Assembly (NCBI RefSeq): GCF_033118175.1
Contig: NC_083685.1
Span: forward strand, 123,450,501 to 123,514,500
Reading direction: 5' to 3'
DNA: 64,000 nucleotides
From: Dama dama
Lineage: Eukaryota; Chordata; Mammalia; Artiodactyla; Cervidae
This document shows, one piece after another, positions 32,789-43,925 of the stretch. Both the position numbers and the translations under genes were made by a program. The notes below the pieces were generated by a model, which was not told where the DNA came from, ran no database searches, and was given only the letters and a program-made list of their open reading frames with translations. The stretch's first letter is position 1. The number at the start of each line of letters is the position of its first letter.

Positions 32789-32894
32789 TCCTGGCTTAGA
32801 ACCAGCTGCTAGTTATCAGGAGCCCTTTTCAAGATGTGAGCCCAACCTACCTCCACTGGACATTCCAACCCCCCCACCCCCCCAAAAAAATTCT

Positions 32895-32935
32895 GATGAT
32901 GTTGTTGTTGTTGTTCAGTCGCTAAGCAGGCTCAT
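32895..32935 (-). repeat. Bov-A tail fragment with (GTT)n
   Basis: 'gatgttgttgttgttgttca' followed by 'gtcgctaagcaggctc': the end of a reversed Bov-A unit only. Confidence 0.5.
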
Positions 32936-33384
32936 TAAACACAAAGTCCTCAGGCTTCGGCTTCCTCAACTAAAAATGGCAACAATAGATTTTATTATCT
33001 CGAGGTCCCTGCCCTGGTGCTAGGATACTGGAATCTAAAACTATCGTGTACTTGGGACCTTCCCAGTTTTAATGAATGCCGAATCCCTTACGTAAAACCA
33101 AGAAATAATTAGCCCTGACAGTAGAAGCAGAAACAGAATCGTGATTCATGAATCTTCTAATTGTTCTTCCCTTCTGCACATTTTAACCTCCCCTCCCTAG
33201 TCTTAGAGTAACATATGTTCTACACACACATGGACAAATAGAATCACGCTGGCATAAATGAGCATGATTCGGGCGGGGGGGGGGGGTGGCATTCTCAGGC
33301 AGCTGCTCCCTCCCTCCGTCTTTGGGTGTCTCTCTGCTCCGGGTACAGAAGCACAGAAGCCCGCCGTCTTGCTCCTCGGCACAA
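32936..33384. other. Unique DNA with a G12 run
   Basis: No gene. Contains an uninterrupted G12 run at 33275-33286. The AT-rich part (33040-33180) has TAATTA-like words. Confidence 0.45.
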
Positions 33385-33560
33385 ATGTGCTATAAAACAT
33401 CCATCAATTCTCCTGACATTCCAGTGACCTTCGTGGGGTCTGGAAGAGCCACATTTCACACCAAAGATGGAGCTGTAAATATTCTCTCTGAGCAGTAAAC
33501 ACTGGGCTGACGTTGGTACCTCGCTCATGTCCTCTCTGTGTCTGCCACCTCGAAGAGGAG
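33385..33560. promoter_or_regulatory. Weak candidate conserved element
   Basis: Repeat-free; 'gtgctataaaacatccatca', 'ggagctgtaaatattctctc'. Texture only. Confidence 0.25.
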
Positions 33561-33653
33561 ATTTATTTACTGCCATGGAAAATTCCAGCCTCAAGGCAGG
33601 CAGCTTGCCACGACCCAGTGTCTCGGCATCTTGCTGCTTGCGGCTGCTGCCTG

Positions 33654-33661
<8 letters not shown>

Positions 33662-33712
<51 letters not shown>
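33662..33712. repeat. (AC)25 microsatellite
   Basis: The longest pure dinucleotide tract in the window. The Thr-His frames over it are artefacts. Confidence 0.98.
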
Positions 33713-33715
<3 letters not shown>

Positions 33716-33799
33716 ATTATAAAGCTGGGAGCAGGAAAGCCCCTGAGAAAATCACACTAAAACGCACACCCCCATCTTATCAGTTCTTTCTGGGAGGTG

Positions 33800-33910
33800 A
33801 GGTTTAGAATGATTTACATTTAATTTCTTTTGCTTTCTGCTCAGCTGAATTTTATTTTGCCTTATGGAATACTTACTTTTTAAAATGAAATATTTATTTA
33901 AAGGCAATAG
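33800..33910. promoter_or_regulatory. Weak AT-rich candidate element
   Basis: 'gaatgatttacatttaattt', 'gaaatatttatttaaaggca'. Repeat-free, but short and ambiguous. Confidence 0.25.
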
Positions 33911-34289
33911 TCTCCCGCTCCTGACCCATCTAGGGTTATCCTCCTTTCTTGGATGGGGAGATGGCACACCTCCAGGGGCGGAGAGGCAGAGGGGAGACCT
34001 GGTGGGCTCTTGATGTAGCCATCAGCTCCTACAGCTGAAAAGCACCTTACGGTTTTCAAAATAATTTCATGGGGCAGCTGAGAAAATCATCTATGCTCCT
34101 AGCTCAGTGTGGGCAGAGAGAGCCGGACAGATGGCTGGACCCAGTCCTGTCTCTCATCCGTTCTCAGAAATCAAATCCCCAGAGGGCAGGGCTTCACTCC
34201 ACCCACCCCAGCCACCCCCATCGCAGACATGGTGGGGGGTGGGGGTGAACAGAGGCTCCCCACCCACCTCGCAGGTGTTGTTCCCCACC
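33911..34289. other. Unique GC-rich DNA, nothing assigned
   Basis: G/C tracts (gtggggggtgggggtg) near 34230; no gene. Confidence 0.5.
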
Positions 34290-34500
34290 CCTCCCCACCC
34301 CCGATTTATTTCTGCAATTGTGATGAGGGCCCTGACGGAGAGGGTTAGCTGCCTGAATTGTTTGTTCAATTCATTGATTAGCTATCTCTCAAGTTCATTG
34401 CCATCTCAAGGCAGGAGACGGGGAATTGGGTTTCCGTGATTTCTCAAGGCTTTGGCTGCTTCCGATGATTAAATGCAGCCACAAACACATCCATCCTGGG
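34290..34500. promoter_or_regulatory. Candidate conserved non-coding element
   Basis: 'gatttatttctgcaattgtg', 'cctgaattgtttgttcaatt', 'cattgattagctatctctca' and 'gatgattaaatgcagccac' contain several ATTA cores. Repeat-free, sharply AT-richer than the C-tract upstream. Confidence 0.38.
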
Positions 34501-34559
34501 TGGCTGCTCTGCCCAAGGTCAAACCTTCATGCAAAACAGGAGCTGAGATCTGCATGTCT

Positions 34560-34680
34560 AAACGTCAGGCGGGAAGGAAGGCCTGAAAGAGGATTTTGAA
34601 AACCAGGAGAGGCGGCAGGCAAGAAGGGAGGAAAAGAAAGGGTTCGCGGAGGGAAAGGAAGGAAGAAAAGAAAGGGCCCA
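34560..34680. repeat. Polypurine tract
   Basis: Mostly A/G for over 100 bases ('gaagggaggaaaagaaaggg'), degenerate (GGAA)n origin likely. Confidence 0.7.
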
Positions 34681-34800
34681 TAGGAGATTCTTGCAGGGGG
34701 ACACTCAGCTGGAAAACCTGGGGAGCCCTGCCTCCCGGTCCCCAAATGCTACAAAGTGGGATTACAGAAGCCTGAGCATCTGAACGGGTAACAAGCCAAG

Positions 34801-35012
34801 TGAAGTGTGAAAGTCGCTCAGTCGTGTCCGACTGTTTGCAACCCCATGGACCGTAGCCCTCCAGGCGCCTCCGTCCATGGAGGTCTCCAGGCAAGAATAC
34901 TGGAGTGGGTTGCCATTCCCTTCTCCAGAGGATCTTTCTGACCCAGGGCTCGAACACAGGTCTCCTGCATTGCAGGCAGATTCTTTACCAACAGAGCCAC
35001 TAGGGAAGCCCA
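34801..35012 (-). repeat. Bov-tA SINE, reversed
   Basis: 'gtgaaagtcgctcagtcgtg' to 'gagccactagggaagcccaa'. Full length. Confidence 0.95.
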
Positions 35013-35084
35013 ATAACAATGATACTCTGTAATAAAAGTCTTGTGTATGTGGTCTCTCTCTCTCAACATGTCTCACTGTACAAA

Positions 35085-35375
35085 GTTAGTGCCTTCGGAA
35101 TCTTAACTAAGCACTTATACTGCGCTGTGGTGGTAACGTTCGCAGTTCAAGGTGTGACAGTAAAACTAGCACAAATCTCTTCCCCCTTCACAATTTCACA
35201 GGCAGGAGATTGTGCAGCCTAGGCTACAATGTTTTTCTTTCCTTATTGACTTGAGAACTTTTTACCATTTCACTTAAAGGAAGCATTTTATGTTTCTCTC
35301 CAAATTGTCAGCCTCGCTACATCCTGGGCTTTGGGGCCATTCTTGAGTAAAATCAGGGTCACCCAAACCTTGGCT
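35085..35375 (-). pseudogene. Tigger (TcMar) transposase start, decayed
   Basis: On the minus strand, an ATG at 35338-35340 begins MAPK-, the start shared by Tigger transposases. Further minus-strand text ('tgcttcctttaagtgaaatg', 'gtgaaattgtgaag') follows the N-terminal CENP-B-like DNA-binding helix-turn-helix region. Early stops and frameshifts leave no frame. The rest of the transposase and the inverted ends are absent. Confidence 0.65.
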
Positions 35376-36584
35376 AATGAATCATGGCTCTTTTTTTTTG
35401 AAAATCTGTGTTTCTTCTTTTTCTATATTTTTCAAAATATCTGCCATGAGGAGGCATCTCCTTTAAAATCAGAATCACAAAAGTTTGACTTTGTTTCCCT
35501 TTTCTATGTATAAAATTAGTAAAGGAAACGTCACTTTTACTGGTCACTTCTGAGGAAAAGAGCTTCACTCGGGAAACATCAGACTGTAAGCAGATGGCTC
35601 ACATCTCTCTCTGCAGGGTTTTAGTTACAAGCCTCTGTCTCTCGTCTGTCTGTCTGTCTCACTGCCACATACAGGCCCCACTCCCCGCTGCAACAGGTGA
35701 GCTTGAATCACTGTGCTGCTAAGTCTCTCTTCTCAAAGGAGGTCGAATAATTGTCTCCAATACCTTTATAGATCATAAAGGACTCTGCAGCAGTCCCTGA
35801 AGATAAAATTCAAGTGCGTTTCCCTACAAAAGAGAGCCTGTCACCCAGAAGGGGCCCACTGCTCCCGGGTCCACTCTTAGCCCCTGTGTTCCCATGTCTC
35901 CCGCACCCCAGAGGACCTGGGGACCCCTGCCCCTTCAAGCTTTTTCTCTGTGGTTGGACCTAGGCCCGACAGGGGGACAGTGCCCAGAGCAGGTGGCCCG
36001 TGGGGCTCACACAGCACCCAGGGGTGGCGCCACCAGCTCTGATGACCCCTCAGAAGGAACACCCCCTAACCAACCAGAAGAGGTTGCCCCCTTGTCTTTC
36101 CCCCCTCGCCCACCCAGCACCAAGCCTCAGCTGCCCCAGACCCACTCTTGGCATCTGTAATGAAAATGGTTTCCACACTCTAATCCTCATCTCTGGGGTG
36201 TCACTTTGACGCCATGCACCCCAAGGTGCCACAGAGGCAGGACCAGTTCTTCCCTTATGGCATCAGTGCCTCTTGGATCCTCGATGACCCTGCTTCCACC
36301 TTCCTGGGGCTCAAAGGCCTGCAGAGCTTGAACTCGTGGGAAGGTGACGTGTTGGAGGTCAGCGTTACTTCCCATAGCTATAAAAACCCCAGAGGAAATG
36401 GTAAACCAGCCACAGAGTTACAATGGCCTCAGATAGCACCACTGGGCAGGGGTCAGGGTGGATGGGAGGCCTTGGCACCCAGAGGCCTGGAGGGAAAGAA
36501 GAGACAAGGTTTTGGAGAAATAGGCTGCAAAGCTGCTCTGAACACTTTCACTCCCTTTCAAGGAGGAAAACTCAGGCTAGGAAC
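35376..36584. other. Unique DNA, nothing assigned
   Basis: The 131-aa frame at 36214-36609 (starts MHPKVPQRQD) runs into a SINE and matches nothing I know. A short exon cannot be excluded, but I do not support one. Confidence 0.45.
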
Positions 36585-36835
36585 GTCCCTGGCGGCCCAG
36601 GGTTGTTAAGAATCTGCCTTCCAATGCTGAGGACACTGCAGTTTGATTCCTGGTTGGGGAAACTAAGGTCACACAGGCTGTGGAGCAATAAAGCCCGTGT
36701 GCCACGGCTACTGAGCCCGCGTGCTCTGGAGCCCACATGCTACAACTAGAGAGAAGCCCCGTGCGCTGCAACTAAGGCCCGACACAGCCGAATAAATAAG
36801 CACTTAAAAAAAAAAGAAAGAAAGAAAGAAACAAA
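36585..36835 (+). repeat. CHRL-type SINE
   Basis: 'ggaacgtccctggcggccca', 'gagcccgcgtgctctggagc', 'actagagagaagccccgtgc', then an A/G-rich tail (aaagaaagaaagaaag). Confidence 0.82.
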
Positions 36836-36929
36836 CTTTAGGCTTAAAGAGCATTCCACAGGGCTGAGCTGCTGGTGTGGGGGTCCGCGCACCCACCGGC
36901 CCCCTCCTGCCCTGACCCCCGGGCATGGC

Positions 36930-37260
36930 AGCATCAAACAAGGCCTCTACCATTATCACCAAAGAGAACGTGAGCTGGGTGTGACTGTTTGTCACCGCGA
37001 TGGAGTGTATGACGTGAACCATGGCAAACACCGTAATGACTAATTTCAAACATTTATTACAATTCTTGAGAGACTCGAAAGCTGTCCCCACTCTTGATTT
37101 TAATAAATGCGGTCTTGAAGCAGCCGCTTATCAAAGTGACACAAATTGTGTGGTAAATAGATTATGGCACGGCTGAAATGCTGGAAAATGAGATCAGAAA
37201 CGCTCCTTCTCTCCCGTTTAAAGCTCCACGCAATCCTTCAGCCCTGAGACGCTGCAGCGA
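36930..37260. promoter_or_regulatory. Candidate conserved non-coding element
   Basis: Repeat-free block: 'ccgtaatgactaatttcaaa', 'catttattacaattcttgag', 'tttaataaatgcggtcttga', 'gccgcttatcaaagtgacac' (TTATCAAAG resembles a TCF/LEF or GATA-type site). Untested. Confidence 0.4.
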
Positions 37261-37544
37261 GGCGGCCACAGGAAGCGTGGAGGTGAGAGAATTAGCACCC
37301 GGTGAGGCGGCTTTTAATCGGCTTCTCCCCCAAGTCCTCCCCGGCAGCAGGACGCTGGGCGGCCCAGCTCCCGCGTCAGCCACCCCAGCCCGTGGGGGCA
37401 GGTCCCAGGATGAGGGGTGGGGACCTGCTTTGGGGATGGAGGGGGATGCAGGAGGGCAGGCTGCGGACACTGCCTCCCAGGATGCTGTGATAAAGAATGC
37501 CACCCCACCTCCCCGCACTGCTGCCTTTTAAGCTCCACTGCTGA
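37261..37544. other. Unique GC-rich DNA, nothing assigned
   Basis: Long overlapping frames on both strands reflect high GC. No splice or domain support. Confidence 0.5.
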
Positions 37545-37645
37545 TAAACTGGGTACTTACTGTGTGCCGGGCATCGTGCTAAGGGTTGGGCATGCAAAAG
37601 CTGGCCAGGTTAGGCAGGTGCCCTCAGGGGACTTCCTGTAAGAAG
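37545..37645 (-). repeat. L2 3' end, reversed
   Basis: 'gggtacttactgtgtgccgg', 'gcatcgtgctaagggttggg', 'ggtgccctcaggggacttcc'. Confidence 0.65.
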
Positions 37646-38276
37646 GCCAACAGGCAGGCAGGCTGTGAGATCAGAGGGCAGTGCACCCCACGCCAGCCGG
37701 GCCACCGGATGCCAGGAGCTCCTGGGGCAACTCTGCCGCCGTTTGGCCACTGCTGACCCGGCGTTGTGGGCGTGCCCTGGCCAGGACCCTGTCCTGCCCG
37801 GGACTCCGGGCACCCGTATCCTGCTGCCTCGCTCTTCCTCTGAAGATGGAATGACCAGGGAAAGCCCTGTGCATCCTTCAGGGGCAGGAAACCCCCTGAA
37901 CCAAGGGATGGCGAGGAGCCCCAGGTGCCCACAGGGCTGGCCCACCTCACGTGGTTCCCTCCTAAGGGTGAGACATGCTTAGAGCAGTCCCATGGGTGGT
38001 CACATGGCTCCTTATCCCTGTGCAAAGCAAATGTCCCTGAGGAGAGACTCAAGACCCCGTTCACCCGAGGACAGTAATGGGGGACAGAGTCAGCCCGCTT
38101 TACAGAACTTCCATGTCAGACTCAGAGGGGGAGCAGCCGCCCCAAAACCCCGATGGGAACTAGTTGCCTGTATAACCAGACACATCCCGTGTATTAGTGC
38201 TACTTAATATTCAAATAAAAAGGGGAGTGTGTCTATGTATGTGCAGTTCCATTTCCCTACAGAAAACCCCCTTCTT
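37646..38276. other. Unique GC-rich DNA, nothing assigned
   Basis: Frames up to 146 aa on the minus strand overlap plus-strand frames equally well; none is convincing. Confidence 0.5.
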
Positions 38277-38463
38277 AGGACTTCCTTGGGGGTCTAGTGG
38301 TTAAGATTTTGCCTTCCAACGTAAGAGTTGCGGGTTTGATCCCTGATCAGGAAGCTAAGATCTCACACGCCTCATGGTCAAAAACCCACAACATAAGACA
38401 GAAGCCATGTTGTAACAAATTCAATAAAGACTTTTTAAATGGTCCACATTTTAAAAAAAAGTC
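38277..38463 (+). repeat. CHR-2 SINE
   Basis: 'ggacttccttgggggtctag' to 'aataaagactttttaaatgg' and an A-rich end. Head and CHR-2 tail both present. Confidence 0.88.
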
Positions 38464-38724
38464 TCCTTCTTGAGACAGGCTACTTCCACTCCCAGGAGGT
38501 AGTCCACTTTGCAGGCAGCTACCAGTGGGGAAATTGCAAGAGAGGGGTCCTGGGGCAATGGGGCCACTTGGAATGGGTTGGGGTCTGTGGTAGGTGAGGC
38601 GGTGACCCCCCAATCTCTTGGTTTCTCCTCCTCTACGTCAGTGGCTTGAGGACACAGTGATGCGTCCCTGTGCTGACATAGAACAGAGGCTGGGGTTTCC
38701 ATGAGGACGTCTTCAGGGTCTCAT

Positions 38725-38945
38725 GGCTCTGAGGAATAATTCTTACCTGTTTTATGTTTTTAAATAGACATTGAATTAAGAAATTAAATAGTTTGTATAT
38801 TTAAGCCCCAGTTAATAGATATTAAATTTTATTATTTATTAAATATTAATATTTCATGAGGATTTTCAAATTAAACATCGAGCCTCTAACAAATTAAATT
38901 TAAATAATTAAGTCCATTATTAGTGGAGAGAGACTGCCAGGATGG
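38725..38945. promoter_or_regulatory. Strongly AT-rich candidate regulatory element
   Basis: About 200 bases near 75% A/T with overlapping homeobox-like words ('agttaatagatattaaattt', 'attatttattaaatattaat', 'aaatttaaataattaagtcc'). No repeat family recognised. Could alternatively be an old AT-rich repeat or matrix-attachment-like DNA. Confidence 0.4.
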
Positions 38946-38984
38946 GAGTGGGGGGAAATGTGTTACAGAAACTATTTTTTTTTT

Positions 38985-39135
38985 GTCAAAAAGGCAGAGC
39001 ATTTTATTATGTCCATTTTGTAGATGGGGAAGGAAAGATGCAGGAAGTTAAAGGATTTGACTCCCCGCCCCAGAACACACAGCTGATAACATTTCTGAGC
39101 TGGGACTCAAGCCTGCATCTGTTTATTTCCTAGAT
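38985..39135 (-). repeat. MIR SINE, reversed
   Basis: 'ttttgtagatggggaaggaa', 'agaacacacagctgataaca', 'gctgggactcaagcctgcat'. Confidence 0.7.
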
Positions 39136-39424
39136 CCAGCCCCCTGTTTGGAACGGACAAAACATGTTTTCCTTTCCTGACATGAGAACTGAATGATTTC
39201 TCAGGCTAGAGAAGGGATGGGATGCTAAATATATTAATTCTATCAGAGAGAAGGATGTGAAGAAACGGGTGATGCTAAGGGGAGACTCAGGTGGGGTGTC
39301 AACCCAGGGAGGAAGGGGGCACTGAACAGCCAAGGAAGGGGTGGGGTGGAGGGGCAGGGAGAGACGGGCTGCTGCAAACTCCCCAGGAGGCTGGCACGTG
39401 CCACGAGTCCACCCTCTCCAAGCC
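39136..39424. other. Unique DNA, nothing assigned
   Basis: No gene seen. Confidence 0.45.
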
Positions 39425-39895
39425 CACAGCAACCTGAGATAGTAGTCCCCCCAACACCCAACACCCCCGCCCCCGATTCCTCATCCAATTCCTGGAACCT
39501 GAGAATGTTACCTTATTTGGAGAAAAAGGTCTTTGCAGGTGTAATCAAGTTAAGGATCTCAGATGAGACCATCAGGGATTATCTGAGTGGTCCCTAAACC
39601 CAATGACAAGTGTCCTAATAAGAAACAGAGGAAGAGGGAAACATAGAGATGAAGGTCATGCAAAGACAGAGACAGAGACTGAGGAGTCGCAGCCACAAGC
39701 CCAGCAAAGTCACAGGCCACCAGAAGCTGGAAGAGGCCAGAAACAGAACATTCCAAGACCTCTGGAGGGAGGCCGGCCCTGCAGATGCCTTGATATCAGG
39801 CTTCCGGGCTCCAGAACTGTGAGCAAAACACTCCTGCTGACTTAAACCACCTAGTTCATGGTATTGTTGCAGCAGCCACAGGAAACTATTATAGT
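39425..39895 (+). mobile_element. MaLR LTR (MLT1-like)
   Basis: 'gttaccttatttggagaaaa', 'tgtcctaataagaaacagag', 'ggcttccgggctccagaact', 'gcagccacaggaaactatta'. Solitary LTR. Confidence 0.75.
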
Positions 39896-40689
39896 TCCAA
39901 GGAACTCCCCTGTCCCCTCTTAGTGACAAGGTCATGGAAGGATGCCGCAGGCAGGGTCTGCCCCCGCCTCCGGTTATGCCAGACCCTGCTGGTCACCTTC
40001 CTCTGCAAAAACATTCAACACCTGCCCTTGGGGGGGCTCACCACTCAATCTGGTGGAAGGGAGGGTGGAGGTGCAGTGGAGGAGGGACCCCCCATTCCAT
40101 CTCTTGGGCTCAGCCCCAGGGGAGTAGAGAGCCAGTGACCTTGAGGACAAATGCAGACAGGCTCTGATCTTTTTCCATTCTAAACATGGAATCCAAATGT
40201 ACAAGATGGGTTGGTCATGGTTGGTCTAATTATGAGATAATCTTTTGCTTTACAACCAGCCTCTTCTAAATGGAAAACCTCTTTTCCCGTATCATTTGAT
40301 TTGTATCTGTTGCTAGAATCTGTTACTCCTGATACAGTTTCGCCTCTTGGGGAGCGACCCCCCAGTTGTATTTCTCTCCCTGGTTTCCCCCGGCTGAAGA
40401 GCTCCCGTTGGAAGTCACATCTGCCCTCGGGTCCTCCCTCCTCCTCCCAACAGCTGTCCCCATCTGTCCTACTCCAGGGATGCCAGTCTCATGCTCAAAA
40501 CCCCTAACTCTCTGCTGCCTACCAAACGAGCCCTGACTCAGCCACCCAAATTGCATGGTATCCATATGCGACCCGAACAGCCCTCCTGGTCTTTTCTCCG
40601 GCTGCCCATGTTGACACGGAGTCCCGGGCACAGTGAAAGCAGAGAGAAGGAATAGGCAGCTGCTGGGACAGGCTTGCAAGCCGTCGGAT
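39896..40689. other. Unassigned DNA, possible L2 trace
   Basis: 40490-40625 has L2-like wording (cccctaactctctgctgcct) too diverged to call. No gene. Confidence 0.4.
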
Positions 40690-41045
40690 ATCAGCCAGGG
40701 TTCTGCAGAGAGAGGTTTATTTTAAGGAACTGGTTCAGGCGACTGTGGTGCTGGCGAGTCTAAACTCCACAGGGCAGGCCTGCCGGGCCCTCTGGCCGGA
40801 GGGGCTGCTGCAGTCTGGAGCGGGACTCCGCCCTCCCCGGGAATCCTCGGTTTTTGCTCTTGAGGCCTTCGACTGATTGGATGAGGCCCACCCGCATCAT
40901 GGAGGGTGGTCTCTTTTTCTTGAAGTCAGCTGATTGGACATACTCACCACATCTACAACCTGCCTCCACAGCAATACCTTGATTCATGTTTGATTACCTA
41001 AACTGAGTACTGCAACCTGGCCATGCACAACTAAACACCCCATTG
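40690..41045 (-). repeat. Old mammalian repeat, class uncertain
   Basis: 'tatcagccagggttctgcag', 'ggtttattttaaggaactgg', 'ttcgactgattggatgaggc', 'cagcaataccttgattcatg'. I recognise this dispersed sequence (LTR- or L1M-like 3' end in reverse) but cannot name the family safely. Confidence 0.55.
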
Positions 41046-42959
41046 TGAGTTAGAGATGCTGTGTACAGGAGAACTGGAGGATCTGTAAAGCGTGGCTGGG
41101 GGTTGGGAAATGGATCCCCCATGATCCCTCTTGGCTGTCGGGTCCAGACTCTCTGAGTGTCTGGAGACTGGGTCCCGGGGCCTTGGCTTCTGTTCAGAGA
41201 CCTGCCCTCATGGGATGAGGGCTGAGTGGGTGGTCCAGCGTTGCTGCCGCCCCCTCTTGGCACCTCAACCTCCTATACTCCCCACACCGGCTCAGGGGTA
41301 GCCCACAGCTGGAGGGTAAGCTTCCAGCGGGGACTAGCTCATGCCTGGAAAGACAGGAGAGCCACAGGAAAAGCCTTTTTCTTCTGTACTGTCCTAAACC
41401 TGAGTCTGCTTAGGCCTTTAAGTTGGGGAGGACTGAGCACCAGATCCAGACTGGGCTCAGTTCTCTGCAGATATCAGGTCAGGGTTGAAAGCCTCCCCTT
41501 CCTGGCTCCTTTCTTCCCTCCAGGGCTGCAGACATGAGCGATTTGCGTCCACAGGTAGCCACCTCCCCTTACCTCCGTGGGAGCCCTTGTGCGGTCAATA
41601 AGGCCTCAAACGAGAGACTTACAAGTTCAAAGACAAAACTCACAGCCTCTACCCCCACCTCCCACTCCCCAGGTAAGAGTCTGGTGAGAACCATGGTCTG
41701 GGTCCCAGGACATCTTTGGCTGCTTTCCACCAAGAAGATAACTCAAGGTGGTGTCAGGATCCGGCTGGCAAAGACAGCCATCTAACGTGATCATCTTTGA
41801 CCCTTTCTCTGCCCTCGCCCACTTCCACTTCCTCTTCTTGCTATTTAATCGCCTCTGCCTGGGGACCCCATGATTTCTTTCCCACCCCTGACCTGTGTTT
41901 GAGGCCAGGCTGGGTAGAGCCTGGGGAGACTTTGGTATTATGATGGAGATGCTCACATGGGTTTGTCACCATGGCAACCTGCTTGGCTGAGCAGGGAGGC
42001 AGAGCAGGCTGCAGGTCTGTATTCTCCGCGCTGTGTGGTGGATTGCTGCTGCTGATTACTCAGGAACTTCTCTTGCGGGGGAAGTCGGTGGAGGGGAGTC
42101 CCCAAGGAGGAGCTGCCTTGCCAACCTGACTCAGCTTGGGTCTGGTCCTAGCCCCAGGCAGGGTATGAATTCCATGACCTCTCAAGGTTGAGATCAACCA
42201 GCTGGAGGAAACTCAGTCTCTAAAACAACTCTCATCCCCCAAGAGAAATAGGGATTCCCCTTCCAGGCTCTGGAACAGCTCAGTCCCCAAGGATGCAAGA
42301 GGGGCACAGAGAGGCCAGAGACAGGCTGCTCGATCCAACACCGGACATCTGGGAAGAAGGGCCCCACCCTGTCATTTCCCAATCACTCTTCAGCTTCCTC
42401 CCAGTTCAGAGAGGAGGGCCATCAGGACTGTGATGGTTTCTGCCTCCTGCAGCCAAGTCCGCACACCTCCACCTCCTTACCTGTGCTGCTGATCAGCCTG
42501 ACTGTCACCTGCGCGGCAGGGGCCTGCTCTCTGGGGCAGGATGGGGTCATGTCATTTCCAGCCACCACCCTGCAATCCTGCATTGCTACACTGATCCTCT
42601 GGCTTTGGTCTCTTGTCCCCAGTTCCTGCCTATGCTCTAGTTAGGAGTGTGGGTCACCGAGGGTCTGGGCACTGGGAGTTGGGAGGTGAAAGATGCTGGT
42701 GCGAGGCAGGATTCAGGGTTTTCCGGAGGGAGGCCAGGCAGGCAGGCAACCACAGGGGCAGACGCTGCTCCCCTGCCATGCCCCAGGGAGACTCCAGCCC
42801 CCTGGGGAGATGGAGGAGGCCTATCCCCTCTCATTCCAGGTTTGGGCCCTTCCACAACTCAGAATGAAGGCAGACTCCAGAACGTGGCTCTGGAGTCCCC
42901 TTCCTAACCTGGTCCTGCCTGTCAAGCAACTCCCATTCTGCCCCATTTCTAGAATGTTC
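41046..42959. other. Long unique GC-rich stretch, no gene supported
   Basis: Nearly 2 kb with no repeat that I can name. Frames of 80-110 aa occur on both strands, without splice-flanked exon shape or domain motifs. Confidence 0.5.
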
Positions 42960-43085
42960 TAATCAAACTGCAACAGCGTCACGCTTTCCAGCCTCTTGGC
43001 CTTTGCAAATGCTGAATCTTCTCCCTCCTCACTCCAGGTTTCCTTTAGCACTCACGAGTTCTGGAAAACTCTTTGGTTCTGAATA
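42960..43085 (+). repeat. L2 LINE fragment
   Basis: 'gcctcttggcctttgcaaat' then 'gctgaatcttctccctcctc', the L2 segment usually reading 'ctggcctttgcacatgctgt'. Confidence 0.5.
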
Positions 43086-43093
43086 AGGACTAG

Positions 43094-43545
43094 ACCAGGT
43101 TGAAAAATGTCTCCCTCAAAATTCACGTTTACCCGAAAACTCAGAATGTGACCATATTTCGAAATAGGATCTTTGCAAATGTAATTCATTAAGATGAGGT
43201 GGTACCAGGTCACAGTGGGCCCTAAATCCAGTGACCAGTGTCCTTATAAGAAGGAGATTTGGAAACACATGGGGAAGAAGGCCATGAGACCCGAAACATA
43301 AACTGGAGTGCAGCAGCTACAAGCCAAGGAATGTCGAGAAGTGCCTGGAGCCCCCAGAAGACGGAAGAGACAAGGAAAGATTCCCCATCTCTGCCCCCCA
43401 GAGTTTTTGCAAGAAGCCTGACCCTGCATGCACCTTGACTTTGAACCTCTGGCCTCCAGAACTGTAAGACCATGTATTCATGTTGTCTCAAGCTCCCCAT
43501 TGGGTGGGCACTTTATCAAGCAGCCCCAGGACATTTACACAGGGA
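43094..43545 (+). mobile_element. MaLR LTR (MLT1-like)
   Basis: 'actcagaatgtgaccatatt', 'gatctttgcaaatgtaattc', 'gtgtccttataagaaggaga', 'ctctggcctccagaactgta'. Solitary LTR. Confidence 0.8.
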
Positions 43546-43844
43546 CCCCTGATAAGAGCATGATACCTCTGGGCACACATGTATCACAGGGGTGGCCAGG
43601 GGATGCACCACTCATGTGGCCCTCCTGGCACCATCTTTACCCTGGAGATCCCTGTCGGGTAACCCCAGGTTTTGTCAGAAAGCACCACAAGTTGGGGGAG
43701 ATGGCATCCTGCCCCATCCTGCTCCCTGCTTTTCCACTGACAGGCGTCATCCCCAACAATATCATGCCTCTCGCACTCATGAGCGGCACAAAAGGGCAAG
43801 ACTCAGGGGTCAGGAAGATCGTACGTGGAACTCCAGTCCCACCC

Positions 43845-43925
43845 TTCAGCAGCTGTGTGACTATAGCAGGGGCCTTGCCTCTGGGAGCCTCAGTTTCCTC
43901 ATCTGTAAAATGGGGGTGAGTCAAC
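43845..43925 (+). repeat. MIR SINE fragment
   Basis: 'gcagctgtgtgactatagca', 'cagtttcctcatctgtaaaa', 'tgggggtgag'. Confidence 0.7.

Noticed and set aside
33513..33807. Thr-His repeat proteins
   Set aside because: Translation of the (AC)n microsatellite in all frames.
36214..36609. 131-aa frame with exon-like start
   Set aside because: It extends into a CHRL SINE and resembles no family I know. RNA evidence would be needed to call it.
13770..43545. Endogenous retrovirus with genes
   Set aside because: Only solitary MaLR LTRs are present. No gag, pol or env frame lies between any pair.
43428..43919. 163-aa frame
   Set aside because: It begins in an MLT1 LTR and ends in a MIR; no protein-like features.
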